A stretch of DNA of 64,000 nucleotides from NCBI GenBank assembly GCA_018993265.1, contig JAGKSW010000038.1, forward strand, positions 1-64,000. Direction: 5' to 3'. Both the position numbers and the translations under genes were made by a program. The DNA is from Nostoc sp. TH1S01 (lineage in GTDB: Bacteria > Cyanobacteriota > Cyanobacteriia > Cyanobacteriales > Nostocaceae). Of the stretch, positions 54,844-64,000 are shown piece after piece (position 1 is the first letter of the stretch; each line of letters opens with the position of its first letter). Below the pieces are notes generated by a model. That model was not told where the DNA came from. It saw nothing but the letters and a program-made list of their open reading frames with translations, and did no database searches.

Positions 54844-55143
54844 ATGCCAAGGTCATTGAAAGTTCAAGATGACTGTATTGATCAAGTCAAGGTAGCACTG
54901 ACACGTAATGGCTACCCCACCCAAAAAAGCCTTGCTTATGACACAGGACTAGCTCTAGCTACAGTTAGTAAGTTCCTCACTGGAAAACCAGTTGGTCATG
55001 CAAATTTTGAAGAATTATGTCGTAAATTACAGCTAGATTGGAGAGAAGTCTCTACACTTAATTCTCATTCTCAATTTAACTATCTAAGTAATAACACAAA
55101 ATTAATTGCAAAAAAAAAACACAAATTGGGGTGCGGCAATTGA
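54844..55143 (+). pseudogene. N-terminal HTH part of a frameshifted NB-ARC protein
   Basis: Encodes a 99-residue HTH-like domain (KVALTRNGYPTQKSLAYDTGL, split at about 16-36; LATVSKFLTGKPVGHANFEELCRKLQLDW) that normally precedes NB-ARC modules in cyanobacterial proteins. The frame leaves the main gene at the A10 run at 55110-55119 and stops 22 bases later. Continuing in the other frame restores the expected joining sequence (NTNWGAAIDISSFYGR). Either a real frameshift, slippage at the A run, or a sequencing error. Confidence 0.7.
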
Positions 55144-56401
55144 TATTTCCTCATTTTATGGACGCTCACAAGAACTGACACAACTAAAGTCATGGATTAT
55201 AGAAGATGGCTGTCGCCTAGTGAAAGTTTTAGGTATGGCTGGTGTAGGGAAAACGACTTTAGCCACTAAATTGGCAAAATCAATTCAAGACCAGTTTGAG
55301 TATGTGATTTGGCGAGCCATACAACATACTTCTTCAGCAAATGACCTTGTGACTGAGTTTGTATCATTTTTGTCCCATCAGCAAGAAAGCAAACCCGACA
55401 TTAATCTGCTGATTCATTATCTACGTAAATCCCAATGTCTATTAATTTTAGACAACCTAGAAACAACCTTAGATGCCGACTTAATGATCAACTATCGCTC
55501 AGGTTATCAGATATATAGTGATTTAATCCGAGCAATTAGCACAACCAACCATAATAGCTGTCTAATTTTAACCTCTAGAGAAAAGCCGGCTGAAATCGCC
55601 ACCTTAGAGAGAACAGCTTTTAAGGTACGTTCCCTCAACTTAGAGGGTTCTCAAGAGGTAGCCTTACACTTACTGCAATCAAAGCAACTGCTCGGTTCAG
55701 AGGAGCAAAAACAGAAATTATGCCTTCTCTACAGTCATAACCCTTTACAAATCAATATGGTAGCTAATGCCATCATCAAGCTATTTGATGGCAAGATAGA
55801 CAAATTCCTAGAACAAAATACTTTATTGCTCAGTAACATCAGCCAATTACTCAAACAACAGTTACATCGTCTTTCTGAGCTTGAATGGCATATTATGTAC
55901 TGTATAGCTATTAATCAACAATTAACAAGTATTGATACCTTAGCTAAAAGCATTTGGTTGACTGTTCCTAAATACCAACTTTTGAACGCTATAGAAAGAT
56001 TGATTTGGCGTTCATTAATTGAAAAACAAGGTCAAGGTTATACCCAAAAGCCAGTGGTGATGGAGTATGTAGTGGAGCGGTTTAAAGAGCAGATTTTAAG
56101 TGAACTGATAAATAAAGAATTTTTCCTGTTTAATCAACATCTACTGCTTACAGAAAACAGCAAATATTGCGGTATAGAAAATCAGACACCAGGAATTTTG
56201 CAAGGCATTGCAGACCAGTTTTGTAATTATTGTCCGTCCAGAATAGCTCTTAAAAGACACATTAAAGAAATTATAGAAGAAGTGCAAACTTTTCAGAACT
56301 GCTTATGTAAATATGGAATATCAAATTTTATTCATCTCTGCAACTATCTGGAATTTGAGTTAACGACAGCAGAACAAGAGATATTCCAACATTGCCTCTA
56401 A
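55106..56401 (+). CDS. NB-ARC (STAND) ATPase, downstream part of a frameshifted gene
   Basis: The 431-residue frame has Walker A GMAGVGKTTLATKL (43-56), Walker B CLLILDNLET, a sensor LILTSREKP and the GxP-like HNPLQI, followed by a winged-helix region. The usual C-terminal WD40, TPR or other sensor repeats are absent, so the protein is short for its class. STAND ATPases act as ligand-gated switches in signalling and defence. Taken with the preceding HTH part the whole would be about 520 residues. Confidence 0.75.
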   Translation: MQKKNTNWGAAIDISSFYGRSQELTQLKSWIIEDGCRLVKVLGMAGVGKTTLATKLAKSIQDQFEYVIWRAIQHTSSANDLVTEFVSFLSHQQESKPDINLLIHYLRKSQCLLILDNLETTLDADLMINYRSGYQIYSDLIRAISTTNHNSCLILTSREKPAEIATLERTAFKVRSLNLEGSQEVALHLLQSKQLLGSEEQKQKLCLLYSHNPLQINMVANAIIKLFDGKIDKFLEQNTLLLSNISQLLKQQLHRLSELEWHIMYCIAINQQLTSIDTLAKSIWLTVPKYQLLNAIERLIWRSLIEKQGQGYTQKPVVMEYVVERFKEQILSELINKEFFLFNQHLLLTENSKYCGIENQTPGILQGIADQFCNYCPSRIALKRHIKEIIEEVQTFQNCLCKYGISNFIHLCNYLEFELTTAEQEIFQHCL

Positions 56402-56523
56402 TATGTTTATGAAAGCACAACAGCGATCGCTCTCCATCAAGAAAAATGCGATCGCCCTTAATTTTCGTTCCCGTACTAAGAGTTACAGTTGAGCAAACTT
56501 CGGTGACTCAGCACTTTTATAAA

Positions 56524-57078
56524 TTAACGTCGCAAAAATAACTGAGTCATGTAGTATGTATTGCCAACTCGCCAAATTCCCACACCTGTCTCTCTAAACA
56601 CTGGACGCAAAATATTGGCTCGGTGTCCGGGGCTATTCATCCAACCTTTGATGGCTGCTGGTACAGGTTGGGGTACATTCGTACAGGTAAATAAGTTTTC
56701 CCCCACCATCCAATAAGAGATTCTACCTGCACGTATTCTGTCTGGTAAGGTGCTACCATCAGCACCAGTGTGACTAAAGAATTTTTTCTGCGCCATCTGG
56801 CGGCTGTAGTTGCGGGCTACCTGGGTGAGTTTTTCATTATTTTGCAGCGGCGGAAGTCCGTTTTCTTGCCGTACTTTGTTGATACCTTGGCGCACGGCGA
56901 CTTCCATGTCTGCAATTTTGGTAGATGCAGCAGGAATTACAGGCTGGGGTGGTTGGCTTGATGGAAATTCAATGTTGGGTAATGGCGGCGCATATTTTAG
57001 CATATCCTCGCAGCTGCTAATCAATAGTGCGATCGCTGCCGCAGCTAACCACATTATTTGAGGTAGTTTATTTTGCAT
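56524..57078 (-). CDS. CAP-domain (SCP/PR-1) lipoprotein
   Basis: A 184-residue protein with a signal and lipobox ending at C23 (LISSC), a Pro-rich linker, and a CAP domain (VRQGINKVRQENGLPPL; SHTGADGSTLPDR; GWMNSPGHRANIL; TYYMTQLF). The conserved CAP His residues are present. Bacterial CAP proteins are extracellular with unproven activity. It is convergent with the NB-ARC gene. Confidence 0.85.
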   Translation of the reverse strand: MQNKLPQIMWLAAAAIALLISSCEDMLKYAPPLPNIEFPSSQPPQPVIPAASTKIADMEVAVRQGINKVRQENGLPPLQNNEKLTQVARNYSRQMAQKKFFSHTGADGSTLPDRIRAGRISYWMVGENLFTCTNVPQPVPAAIKGWMNSPGHRANILRPVFRETGVGIWRVGNTYYMTQLFLRR

Positions 57079-57394
57079 CTACTTATTGACTGTTGCCTAA
57101 ACACCCGATTGCTCACATTTATGGTTCTTTCTCCAGACAAGAACTATCAATTTAGCTGTCATGATGAAGTTGCTGTGAGTTCTGTCTTTACGGTAACAAA
57201 AATCGCAAAATTCAACTGAGCTAAATTTGAGAGTTGCATTGCTGGAGAAAGAATAACAATGACAGGACTGATGCAGTGAGACAAAAATCTAGGGTTTAGA
57301 CAAGGGGTGTAAAGGTTTAAGAATGTAAGGGTTTTGCTCACTTATACCCCTACACCTCATCCCTTCACACCCAATCTCAACCTGACTTTTGGAT
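57079..57394. other. Spacer, 316 bp
   Basis: Between the CAP gene promoter and the psaK stop. It contains a C-rich TTATACCCCTACACCTCATC-type stretch near 57340-57362, also seen at 32545-32565, but no gene. Confidence 0.5.
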
Positions 57395-57646
57395 TTATAG
57401 ACGGCCAATATTAGTCAGTCCTAAAACAATACCAATCCCGATAATGTGACCAAAAGCCATAGCCGCGATAAATGTGGGAACACTAACGGGTAACACTGGC
57501 AATTTTGGCCCAACTAGAGGTTTCTCAATGCGGGTAGATAACAACAGAATGATCACGCAGGTAACGCTAATAATGATGCCTACTGTGGGATTCCACGCAG
57601 GGGTGGCGGGGACATTAGCTGCTGCTGCCAGTAAATTTGATAACAT
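57395..57646 (-). CDS. psaK: Photosystem I reaction centre subunit PsaK
   Basis: An 83-residue protein with two membrane helices and the PsaK pattern: AAANVPATPAWNPTVGIIIS at the start and VPTFIAAMAFGHIIGIGIVLG at the second helix, split at about residues 53-74. PsaK is a peripheral PSI subunit near the IsiA/antenna side and binds chlorophyll. AGGAG lies 11 bases before the ATG. It is divergent from trpF. Confidence 0.92.
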   Translation of the reverse strand: MLSNLLAAAANVPATPAWNPTVGIIISVTCVIILLLSTRIEKPLVGPKLPVLPVSVPTFIAAMAFGHIIGIGIVLGLTNIGRL

Positions 57647-57752
57647 CGAGTTTTTGTCTCCTAAATGACAAAATTCATAAAACCTCCAAAATTATAGAAT
57701 TAGTGAGTCAGCAACCAAAGATTGTTAGCAAAAATTCGCTCTTTAGAACTAT

Positions 57753-58385
57753 ATGCGGGTTAAAATCTGCGGCATTACTCAACCACAGCAAGCAACTGCG
57801 ATCGCATCTTTAGGTGCAACCGCTTTAGGATTTATTTGTGTACCTACCTCACCGCGTTACGTAACTGCAACGCAAATTCGGGCAGTCATAACCCAATTAC
57901 CAGACAATATTGACAAAATTGGCGTTTTTGCCAACGCTAACATTGAGGAAATCAGTCAAATAGTGGATGATTCTGGTTTAACTGGTGTGCAGTTACACGG
58001 AGATGAATCACTAGAATTTTGTCACAAAGTACGCCAAAAAATTCCCCATGTCGAAATTCTCAAGGCATGGAGGATACGAAGTGCTGACCACCTGGAACAA
58101 GCAGCTATATATGCTCAACACGTAGACACTTTATTACTTGATGCCTATCATCCCCAACAGTTGGGCGGTACAGGTCAAACTTTAGATTGGGCAATGCTAG
58201 AAAAATTCCACCCCGGTAGTCCGTGGTTTTTAGCGGGAGGATTAACCCCAGCAAATATCTTAGAAGCTTTAAGCCAAGTCAGCCCCGATGGTATAGATTT
58301 ATCCAGTGGTGTCGAAATTCAACCAGGAGATAAAGATTTAAATAAAGTCGCACTACTATTTGAAAGGCTGAAGACCAAAGTCTGA
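57753..58385 (+). CDS. trpF: Phosphoribosylanthranilate isomerase
   Basis: The 210-residue TIM barrel opens MRVKICGIT with the catalytic Cys, has [22 protein letters not shown] and ends with ISLSSGVE-like [15 protein letters not shown]. It catalyses the Amadori rearrangement in tryptophan synthesis. It is not linked to other trp genes, as is usual in cyanobacteria. A hairpin of heptamer repeats follows the stop. Confidence 0.93.
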   Translation: MRVKICGITQPQQATAIASLGATALGFICVPTSPRYVTATQIRAVITQLPDNIDKIGVFANANIEEISQIVDDSGLTGVQLHGDESLEFCHKVRQKIPHVEILKAWRIRSADHLEQAAIYAQHVDTLLLDAYHPQQLGGTGQTLDWAMLEKFHPGSPWFLAGGLTPANILEALSQVSPDGIDLSSGVEIQPGDKDLNKVALLFERLKTKV

Positions 58386-58440
58386 AGTGTGAAGTGTGAA
58401 GTATGAAGTGTGAAAATTCCTACTTCACACTTCACACTTC
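58384..58440. repeat. Heptamer-built 19-bp inverted repeat between trpF and folE
   Basis: GAAGTGTGAAGTGTGAAGT (58384-58402) is perfectly complementary to 58422-58440. The stem spans the convergent gap, starts at the trpF stop and touches the folE stop. It probably works as a two-way terminator. Confidence 0.85.
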
Positions 58441-59147
58441 TAAAAGAACGATGGTTGGTGACGAATCAAATTAAAGAATTCTTCACGGGTTTTTTGTTCA
58501 TCTTGGAATACACCCAGCATGGCACTAGTAACAGTCCAAGAACCGGGTTTCTGCACACCCCGCATTACCATGCACATGTGAGTTGCTTCCATAACTACTG
58601 CTACACCTTGAGGTTCCAAAATCGTTTGAATCGCTTCGGCGATTTGGCGAGTTAACCTTTCTTGAACTTGCAAACGGCGGGAATACATTTCCACAATCCG
58701 AGCTAACTTACTTAAGCCCACAACTTTTTGATTGGGAATATAAGCAACATGCGCTCTCCCCATAAAAGGCAGCATGTGATGTTCGCAGAGGCTAAAGAAA
58801 TTAATATCTCGAACGAGTACCATCTCGTTATGCCCTTCATCGAAGATGGCACCATTCACTAGTTCGTCTAAAGATTGGTTATAGCCACTGGTAAGAAACC
58901 GCATTGCTTCCGCTACACGTTTGGGAGTTTTGAGCAATCCTTCACGTTCAGGGTCTTCCCCAACACCGACTATGATGTTTCTGACGGCATCCATCATTTG
59001 CTCCATCTGTTCCTCAGAAGGCGGGTGCAAATCCGGTTGTCTGCCGTCGTGGGTGTTGCGATCGGGTCTGGTATTAATGGCATCTGCCAAATTAGAAATC
59101 AGAGGAGATTGAAAACGATTGGAACCGTTAGAACTAGCAATAGTCAT
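58440..59147 (-). CDS. folE: GTP cyclohydrolase I
   Basis: From ATG at 59147 (MTIASSNG), 235 residues; an in-frame ATG at 59189 falls in a repeat region. The zinc site is CEHHMLPF plus HMC (THMCMVMRG), with [19 protein letters not shown] as the substrate-binding helix. It makes dihydroneopterin triphosphate for folate and pterin glycosides. It forms a minus-strand series with the SDR gene. Confidence 0.93.
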   Translation of the reverse strand: MTIASSNGSNRFQSPLISNLADAINTRPDRNTHDGRQPDLHPPSEEQMEQMMDAVRNIIVGVGEDPEREGLLKTPKRVAEAMRFLTSGYNQSLDELVNGAIFDEGHNEMVLVRDINFFSLCEHHMLPFMGRAHVAYIPNQKVVGLSKLARIVEMYSRRLQVQERLTRQIAEAIQTILEPQGVAVVMEATHMCMVMRGVQKPGSWTVTSAMLGVFQDEQKTREEFFNLIRHQPSFF

Positions 59148-59183
59148 GATGTAATTTTCAGTTAGTTTTGGATGTTTGCCATG

Positions 59184-59273
59184 AGTCATTAGTCATCAGT
59201 CATTGGTCATTTGTCCTTTGTGATTCACTCATAACAAATGACTAATGACCAAGAACAAATGACTAAAATGTGC
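59184..59273. repeat. GTCATTAG / ATGACTA inverted heptamer arrays
   Basis: GTCATTAGTCATCAGTCATT-type units (about 59187-59215) and ACAAATGACTAATGACC-type units (about 59235-59272) form the inverse pair between folE and the SDR gene. Confidence 0.8.
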
Positions 59274-59988
59274 CTGCATTGGGCATGAGAATCAATTCAT
59301 CAATTACTGCTTGTGGTGGCAATAAGACAGTGTGGAGAATTGACTGTGCCACAATTTCTGGAGTTAACATTTTTGAACGGTCAAAGTTGGCGTTAACGGT
59401 GTCTGTGTCCCAAATTTCTGTATTCACAGAACCAGGACAAATGGCCGTGACACGAATACCGTGGGCGCGTTCTTCTTGTGCCAGGGTTTGAGAAAGGGCT
59501 AGAAGTCCGGCTTTGCTAACACAATAGGCTCCCCATCCAGCAAAGGTTTGCTTGGCAGCTATTGAGGCTACGTTGATAATTGTGCCTGTGCCGCGATCGC
59601 GCATTCCCGGCAAAATTCCTTTGATGCACTCAAATATACTGGTGAGATTGATGTTAATAACTTGCTGCCAGTCTTCTAAGCTTGTTTCGCTTAAATTACC
59701 TGTATAGCCTATTCCGGCATTATTTACCAAAATATCTATGTTGCCAAAATCTTGGGCGATCGCTGTGATTTTTGCTTCTACTTGTGGTAAATCGGCTAAA
59801 TCTAAGGTGTATGCTTTAGCTTCGACTCCAGTTTGCTTGGCTGCTGTTGCTACCGCCTCTAATTTATCTAAAGAACGGCTGACTAAGGCAACATCTATGC
59901 CTGCTTTAGCAAATGCCAAAGCTGTTGCTTTGCCAATTCCACTACTCGCCCCAGTAATCAGGGCGCGTTGTTTCTGCTTACTACTCAT
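59263..59988 (-). CDS. Short-chain dehydrogenase/reductase
   Basis: From the ATG at 59988 (MSSKQKQ), 241 residues; an ATG at 60000 is also in frame. A classical SDR: TGASSGIGKATA (NADP-binding), NNAGI, catalytic Ser in INVASIAA, and Y-x3-K in YCVSKAG. The substrate is unknown; a 3-oxoacyl-ACP reductase-like role is possible given the neighbouring accA and aar. Synteny with ado-aar-accA is typical of Nostocales. Confidence 0.85.
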   Translation of the reverse strand: MSSKQKQRALITGASSGIGKATALAFAKAGIDVALVSRSLDKLEAVATAAKQTGVEAKAYTLDLADLPQVEAKITAIAQDFGNIDILVNNAGIGYTGNLSETSLEDWQQVININLTSIFECIKGILPGMRDRGTGTIINVASIAAKQTFAGWGAYCVSKAGLLALSQTLAQEERAHGIRVTAICPGSVNTEIWDTDTVNANFDRSKMLTPEIVAQSILHTVLLPPQAVIDELILMPNAGTF

Positions 59989-60000
59989 GCTTTCCCCCAT

Positions 60001-60352
60001 TATTTTGGCAGTGACCCCAGCCCCTTGCCACCAAATTATTTAAGTCCTTCGGATTGGCTACATTAAAGTAACCTTAAATTCCGATAATTTTTTTTTGACA
60101 ATTGCTATATTGAATTGTCAGTATGGGTATTTTTCCCAATAAAACATTTCCCAGTGATGAAATTTTAGTCTTCATCTGGGAGTTTGGGCTGTCTACTCGC
60201 AGTAAGTTACAAAAAACTACACACAGTCTCTCATTTAAATGAGCGGATGATCACAAATACAAATGCCTGCGGTTAAAAAGATTGTTAAAAATCTTTAAGA
60301 ACCACAGGCAATTATAGCATTGCTCTTGAATTAATGACCTAGCTTTAGCTTG
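60001..60352. other. Spacer, 352 bp
   Basis: Between the SDR promoter and accA. It contains the accA terminator-like hairpin (separate entry) and a T-rich stretch near 60091. No gene. Confidence 0.5.
60264..60310 (-). terminator. Long imperfect hairpin after accA
   Basis: TGCCTGCGGTT pairs with AACCACAGGCA (one mismatch) and AGATT with AATCT inside it. It lies about 40 bases past the accA stop. Confidence 0.6.
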
Positions 60353-61333
60353 CTAGTGAGGTATTTCTGTAAAAACACCGATTTTGCGGAATTTGTCATA
60401 GCGCATTTGCCGTCTTTCTTGGGATGTTAACTGTTTGAGTTCATCTAAATGATCTAAAAGGGCTTGCTTGAGGGTGGTTGCCGCTTCTAAGGGGTCAGAG
60501 TGAGCGCCACCAATTGGTTCCGGCAAAATTTGGTCAATAATTCCTAAGTTTTTTAAGTCATGGGAAGTAATTTTTAAAGCCACAGCAGCTTGGGGTGCTT
60601 TACTGGCATCTTTCCAGAGAATTGCCGCACAACCTTCAGGGCTGATCACAGTGTAAACAGCATGTTCAAACATTAGTAAGCGATCGCAAACGCCAATACC
60701 CAGCGCCCCACCCGAACTTGCTTCTCCGATAACTGTGCAAATAATCGGTACATCCAAACCAAACATTTCCCGTAGATTATAAGCAATGGCTTCGCCTGCA
60801 CCTTGATGTTCGGCTGCTACTGTTGCCAAAGCACCGGGTGTATCGACAAAAGCTAAAATCGGCATTCCAAACTTATTGGCGTGTTCCATCAGCCGCATCG
60901 CCTTACGATAACCACCAGGAGCAGCCATCCCGAAATTCCGCGCAATATTATCCTTAGTGTCACGCCCTTTTTGTTGACCTAACATTACCACTGGCTGCCC
61001 ACCTAAACGAGCGACACCAGCGATTAAAGCCGGATCATCAGTACCACAGCGATCGCCATGCAACTCCATCCATTCATCGGTAATCGCCTGAATATAATCA
61101 AGAGTACTAGGGCGACGGGGATGCCGGGCGACTTGTACCTTTTGAGCCGGAGATAATGTACTAAAAATCTCCTCACGCAGTTTTGTGGCGCGTGCTTCTA
61201 GCTTGCGAATTTCGCCAGATACATCAACACCATTTTCTTCTGCTAGTTGCCGAATCTGCTCAATGCGGTTTGTGAGTTCTGCTAACGGCTTTTCAAAATC
61301 CAACAGTAGTGGTTTACGCTCGGTAGTGGCCAT
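60353..61333 (-). CDS. accA: Acetyl-CoA carboxylase carboxyltransferase subunit alpha
   Basis: A 326-residue protein starting with [21 protein letters not shown] and with [41 protein letters not shown] and [13 protein letters not shown]. It is one half of the carboxyltransferase that makes malonyl-CoA for fatty-acid synthesis. Immediately upstream are aar and ado on the same strand, so fatty-acid supply and alkane output are linked. Confidence 0.95.
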   Translation of the reverse strand: MATTERKPLLLDFEKPLAELTNRIEQIRQLAEENGVDVSGEIRKLEARATKLREEIFSTLSPAQKVQVARHPRRPSTLDYIQAITDEWMELHGDRCGTDDPALIAGVARLGGQPVVMLGQQKGRDTKDNIARNFGMAAPGGYRKAMRLMEHANKFGMPILAFVDTPGALATVAAEHQGAGEAIAYNLREMFGLDVPIICTVIGEASSGGALGIGVCDRLLMFEHAVYTVISPEGCAAILWKDASKAPQAAVALKITSHDLKNLGIIDQILPEPIGGAHSDPLEAATTLKQALLDHLDELKQLTSQERRQMRYDKFRKIGVFTEIPH

Positions 61334-61339
61334 AATTTA

Positions 61340-61402
61340 GGGATGAGGAACTAGAGGTTAGGGACTAGGGGCTAGGGGCTAGGGACTAGAGGCTAGGGGC
61401 TA
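61340..61402. repeat. GGCTAGGG / GACTAGA heptamer array, left arm
   Basis: At least six GGGCTAG/GGACTAG/AGGCTAG-type units lie upstream of accA. The inverse arm is at 61526-61560, next to the aar stop. Confidence 0.85.
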
Positions 61403-61525
61403 GGTTTGAATGTTATTTTCTATCTCTTAACTTTTATTACAGCACGGCGTAAATCAAGGAAGCCTTATAAATCAGTGAAAAGCCTATTTGATCAGCTTTT
61501 TGACTTTTGACTTCTGCCTTGCGGT

Positions 61526-61560
61526 ACTAGCCTCTAGACTCTAACCTCTAGCCCCTAATT
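61526..61560. repeat. CTAGCCTCTAG heptamer array, right arm
   Basis: The reverse complement of the units at 61340-61402, forming the second arm of the accA-aar spacer palindrome. Confidence 0.8.
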
Positions 61561-61561
61561 G

Positions 61562-62581
61562 CTAAAGCAGCAAAGGTCTAAAGCCGTGTTTCACCGATGC
61601 TTGACCAATCTGCTCCATTTTGTCTACGGTAATCTGATTACGCCCCCAAGAAAAGTTCGTATGTAACTTCTCAAATTCCAGTAGCATAGCTTCGGCGAAA
61701 CAAGCAAATAGCTGACGTTCTGGCACTTCCATATTGACGATTTCCATAATTTTCCAGTCAATATCTAAAGAATGCTCAACAATGCCACCGTTGAGTACAT
61801 GAGCGTCAGGATGTTGAATTTTTGTCGCTAAATTTTTAGGATAGCCGCCATCAATAAGTAGACAAGGTTGCTTTAACACCTTGGGGTCAATTTCCACGCC
61901 TTTGGGCATACTTGCTACCCAAACGACAATATCAGCTTCGGGTAATGCTTCATCCAAAGCCATAATTTTGCCTCGTCCCAATTCGTCTTGTAAATTTTGC
62001 AGGCGTTCTTGGTTACGAGCGATGAGCAAAATTTCTTTGACATCTGTTTTGGCATCTAGCCAGCGTGTTACCGCACTACCAATATCCCCAGTCGCACCAC
62101 ATATCGCTACTGTTGCTTTCGACAGTTCGATTCCAACTTGTTTTGCAGCTGCCTCTACTTGCCGACAGATAATGTAGGCAGTGTGTGTATTGCCTGTAGT
62201 GAAGCGTTCAAACTCTAATTTGACGTTGCGGACTTGACTGAACTGCTCCAAATTAAAGTTTTCAAAAATAATTGATGAAAAACCGCCTAAAGCTGTGATA
62301 TCTATATCATTCTTTTGAGCATGAGCCATTGCATTCAGAATTTTGCGGGTTGCCGCTTTTATCCGCCGATTTGCCAGCATTTCTGGCAAAAAACATGATT
62401 CTACGTACTTGCCTTCGATTGTTTCCCCAGTCAGACTGGTAACTTTAATATGATCAACAATTTGCGGCGGGGCGCTGCACCAAAAATCTAGACCTTGATC
62501 GGCATATTCTGGGTATCCCAATTGTTGAGCTACCGCTTGAGCGTGTTCTAAACTAGTCAGATGTCCAATTAGACCAAACAT
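61562..62581 (-). CDS. aar: Long-chain acyl-[acyl-carrier-protein] reductase
   Basis: A 339-residue protein with the family N-terminus [15 protein letters not shown], a conserved Cys-containing [25 protein letters not shown] (NADPH-binding) and a C-terminal [11 protein letters not shown]. It reduces fatty acyl-ACP to fatty aldehyde. It sits directly between ado and accA, the standard cyanobacterial order. Confidence 0.94.
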   Translation of the reverse strand: MFGLIGHLTSLEHAQAVAQQLGYPEYADQGLDFWCSAPPQIVDHIKVTSLTGETIEGKYVESCFLPEMLANRRIKAATRKILNAMAHAQKNDIDITALGGFSSIIFENFNLEQFSQVRNVKLEFERFTTGNTHTAYIICRQVEAAAKQVGIELSKATVAICGATGDIGSAVTRWLDAKTDVKEILLIARNQERLQNLQDELGRGKIMALDEALPEADIVVWVASMPKGVEIDPKVLKQPCLLIDGGYPKNLATKIQHPDAHVLNGGIVEHSLDIDWKIMEIVNMEVPERQLFACFAEAMLLEFEKLHTNFSWGRNQITVDKMEQIGQASVKHGFRPLLL

Positions 62582-62664
62582 GTATTGTGTATTAGGCGTT
62601 TGCTGCGTCGAAAGCGTGGAATTTAGTGGGTAAGTGACAATACCTAACCTTAAAAATACAACAA

Positions 62665-62826
62665 AGTGTGAAGTATGAAGTATGAAGTCTGAAGTGTGAA
62701 GTCTGAAATTTTAGCAAAATGCGATTCATCTGTCAGAATTTTCGATAGATTTGATTTTGTATCCTGAATTCTGACTTTTGTTTTCTTCTTGTAACTTCAT
62801 GCTTCATCCTTCATCCTTCATACTTT
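62665..62826. repeat. Inverted AAGTATG heptamer arrays between aar and ado
   Basis: The left arm (62665-62707) has six AAGTGTG/AAGTATG/AAGTCTG units; the right arm (about 62797-62826) has CTTCATG/CTTCATC units. They flank the 3' end of ado. Confidence 0.8.
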
Positions 62827-62827
62827 T

Positions 62828-63523
62828 TTAGGCAGCGGAAAGTCCGTAGGCTGACAAGCGCATGATATCTCTGGTTGTGAAGCCAATGTTACTTAAAGCT
62901 TCACCGTATTGAATCATGAAGTCTTCGACTAAAGCTTCTTTTTCCATTGCTAAAACTTCGGCATCGTCAGCTACTTGATTGAGCATTTTCCAAACCAGAG
63001 GGAGGTTTTGGCGATTTGCTTCTTCGAGTTCAGCTTTGGAGGCTTCAAAGTTTGCTTTCAGCCAGACTTCACCAAAGTTTAAATGGCTGTATTCATCTTT
63101 AATTACTCCCTCAGTAATTTTGCGTGCGAAATCATCAGCAACGGGGATGTAAATGTTGTATGCGGCGATCGCAAAGCATTCAATAATCAAAGATTGAATC
63201 AGTAAGCAGGTGACAACGTTTCCTTTGGCTGCTGCTGCTTTAAAGTTATCGTGCAGAGGTGCAAAAAACTCTTTGGCAAATTGTAAATCTGGGGTAACTT
63301 GTAAATTCCGACCGCAAGCTTCAAAGCCTTTTTTATGGCGGCTTTCCATTTTCGACAAGCGAATTAAATCATCATGATGCTCAGGCAGCAGTTCAGCTAG
63401 TTTGATGTAATTCTCATAAGCTTCTTGTTCCCCTTCAATCACGATCGCATTAATGCGACTATAGGCATCTTTATATGTTTCGCTTTGGAAATCTATTTCT
63501 AATCCATCTGCCAACTGCTGCAT
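62828..63523 (-). CDS. ado: Aldehyde-deformylating oxygenase (alkane synthase)
   Basis: A 231-residue ferritin-like di-iron enzyme. Ligand motifs are [15 protein letters not shown] (E-x2-H) and [14 protein letters not shown] (E-x2-H), plus Glu in [12 protein letters not shown]. It converts C16/C18 aldehydes to alkanes with loss of formate. AGGAGT lies nine bases upstream of the ATG at 63523. With aar it forms the cyanobacterial alkane pathway. Confidence 0.95.
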   Translation of the reverse strand: MQQLADGLEIDFQSETYKDAYSRINAIVIEGEQEAYENYIKLAELLPEHHDDLIRLSKMESRHKKGFEACGRNLQVTPDLQFAKEFFAPLHDNFKAAAAKGNVVTCLLIQSLIIECFAIAAYNIYIPVADDFARKITEGVIKDEYSHLNFGEVWLKANFEASKAELEEANRQNLPLVWKMLNQVADDAEVLAMEKEALVEDFMIQYGEALSNIGFTTRDIMRLSAYGLSAA

Positions 63524-63733
63524 GGTATCGTCACTCCTGTAAAATGAATCATTTGATACTAACGCTTCATTTACCCTGGCATTTTAGGGTAATCTTCACT
63601 GTTGTTTAATTTAACTTAACAAGTCACTATGTAATAGATTAGCTTTTGCAGGGGAGCGATGCTCTAGTACTAAAGAAACAAATGCAGCGTGTGGATTGAA
63701 TCGTCAAAAGTCAATGGTCAAGAGTAATTTTTT

Positions 63734-63770
63734 CTCTAGTCTCTAGCCCCTAGCCCCTAGGCTCTGCTAT
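63734..63770. repeat. CTAGCCC heptamer array
   Basis: CTCTAGTCTCTAGCCCCTAG-type units lie just before the ABC permease start, in the same family as 61526-61560. Confidence 0.8.
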
Positions 63771-63780
63771 CTATTTACTT

Positions 63781-64000
63781 ATGATGAAATCTAGTTGGAA
63801 CCTGAAATCTGGCGATCTTGTGAGTTTGGCAGTACTGCTACTGGGAGCATTGATTGTCTTGCTTCCGCTATTTGTGGTGTTTTTCACTTCTTTTGCACCC
63901 CCTGGCGCGACTCCAGATATGATGCCTAAAAGTTGGTCTTTAGGTAATTACCATGATGCTTGGCAGCGAGGGAAGTTCCTGTTGGCGTTTGCTAATTCTA
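63781..64000 (+). CDS. Carbohydrate ABC transporter permease (MalG type), 5' part
   Basis: The first 73 residues run to the window edge. They show a cytosolic start (MMKSSWNLKSGD), one membrane helix (LAVLLLGALIVLLPLFVVFF) and the family pattern of FTSFAPPGATPDMMPKSWSLGNYHDAW. It belongs to the inner-membrane permeases that import sugars or polyols with a binding protein. Two in-frame ATGs (63781, 63784) are possible starts. Confidence 0.8.
   Translation, partial: MMKSSWNLKSGDLVSLAVLLLGALIVLLPLFVVFFTSFAPPGATPDMMPKSWSLGNYHDAWQRGKFLLAFANS

Overview
The window comes from a filamentous, most likely heterocyst-forming (Nostocales-type) cyanobacterium. HIP1 octamers (GCGATCGC) are scattered through genes and spacers, there are photosystem I (psaK) and light-harvesting-like genes, an ado-aar-accA alkane cluster, cyanobacterial-type glutamate-cysteine ligase, an alternative respiratory oxidase operon, and many heptanucleotide tandem repeats of the STRR kind. 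It is chromosomal, about 40% GC, with short operons and long AT-rich spacers. No CRISPR array, prophage or complete insertion sequence is visible. The only mobile-element trace is the cut-off 3' end of an IS200/IS605-type tnpB at base 1.

Layout. 1-13 kb: tnpB tail, ssl1498-like membrane protein (-), exported EF-hand protein (-), lipoprotein, SLH/OprB porin, exported repeat protein, DUF1361 protein, baeRF-like protein, exported protein, a PEP-synthase-like protein (-) and MgtC. 13-18 kb (-): small hypothetical, recF carrying an in-frame heptamer repeat, SERCA-type Ca2+ ATPase. 18-33 kb: propeller-transglutaminase, conserved hypothetical, PD-(D/E)XK nuclease with a Cas4-like cysteine pattern (-), phosphohexomutase, LapA, small hypotheticals, Uma2 nuclease, response regulator, ureohydrolase, methyltransferase-HIT fusion, lipoprotein, membrane coiled-coil protein, sufE (-). 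33-39 kb (-): tRNA(CAT), LysM-M23 peptidase, trmL, gshA. After a 1.2-kb gene-free stretch, 40-45 kb (+): two DUF2231 membrane proteins and coxB-coxA-coxC. 45-50 kb: CPA2 antiporter with USP domains, DUF1400 protein, small protein; htrA and TspO (-). 50-57 kb: 1377-residue RTX/C-type-lectin/Gly-rich protein (-), divergent from a frameshifted HTH-NB-ARC (STAND) gene; CAP lipoprotein (-). 57-64 kb: psaK (-), trpF (+), then folE, SDR, accA, aar and ado (all -), and the start of a sugar ABC permease (+).

How the genes fit together. The strongest candidate for an under-described system is the 40-44.7 kb operon. Its oxidase subunit II has lost almost all CuA ligands, which is the hallmark of the alternative respiratory terminal oxidase (ARTO) and rules out normal cytochrome c input. 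Two paralogous DUF2231 proteins with matching histidine patterns precede it, in apparent operon, and could form the missing electron-entry module. Other points: a HIT domain whose nucleophilic His is Ser, fused to a methyltransferase; a PEP-synthase paralogue with an eroded ATP-grasp domain; a STAND ATPase split at a run of ten A; and two families of hairpin-forming repeats (33-nt palindromes with compensatory changes, and paired inverted heptamer arrays at gene ends).

All calls rest on reading the sequence and on family knowledge; no database search was run. Start codons were chosen from Shine-Dalgarno spacing, signal peptides and conserved N-termini.
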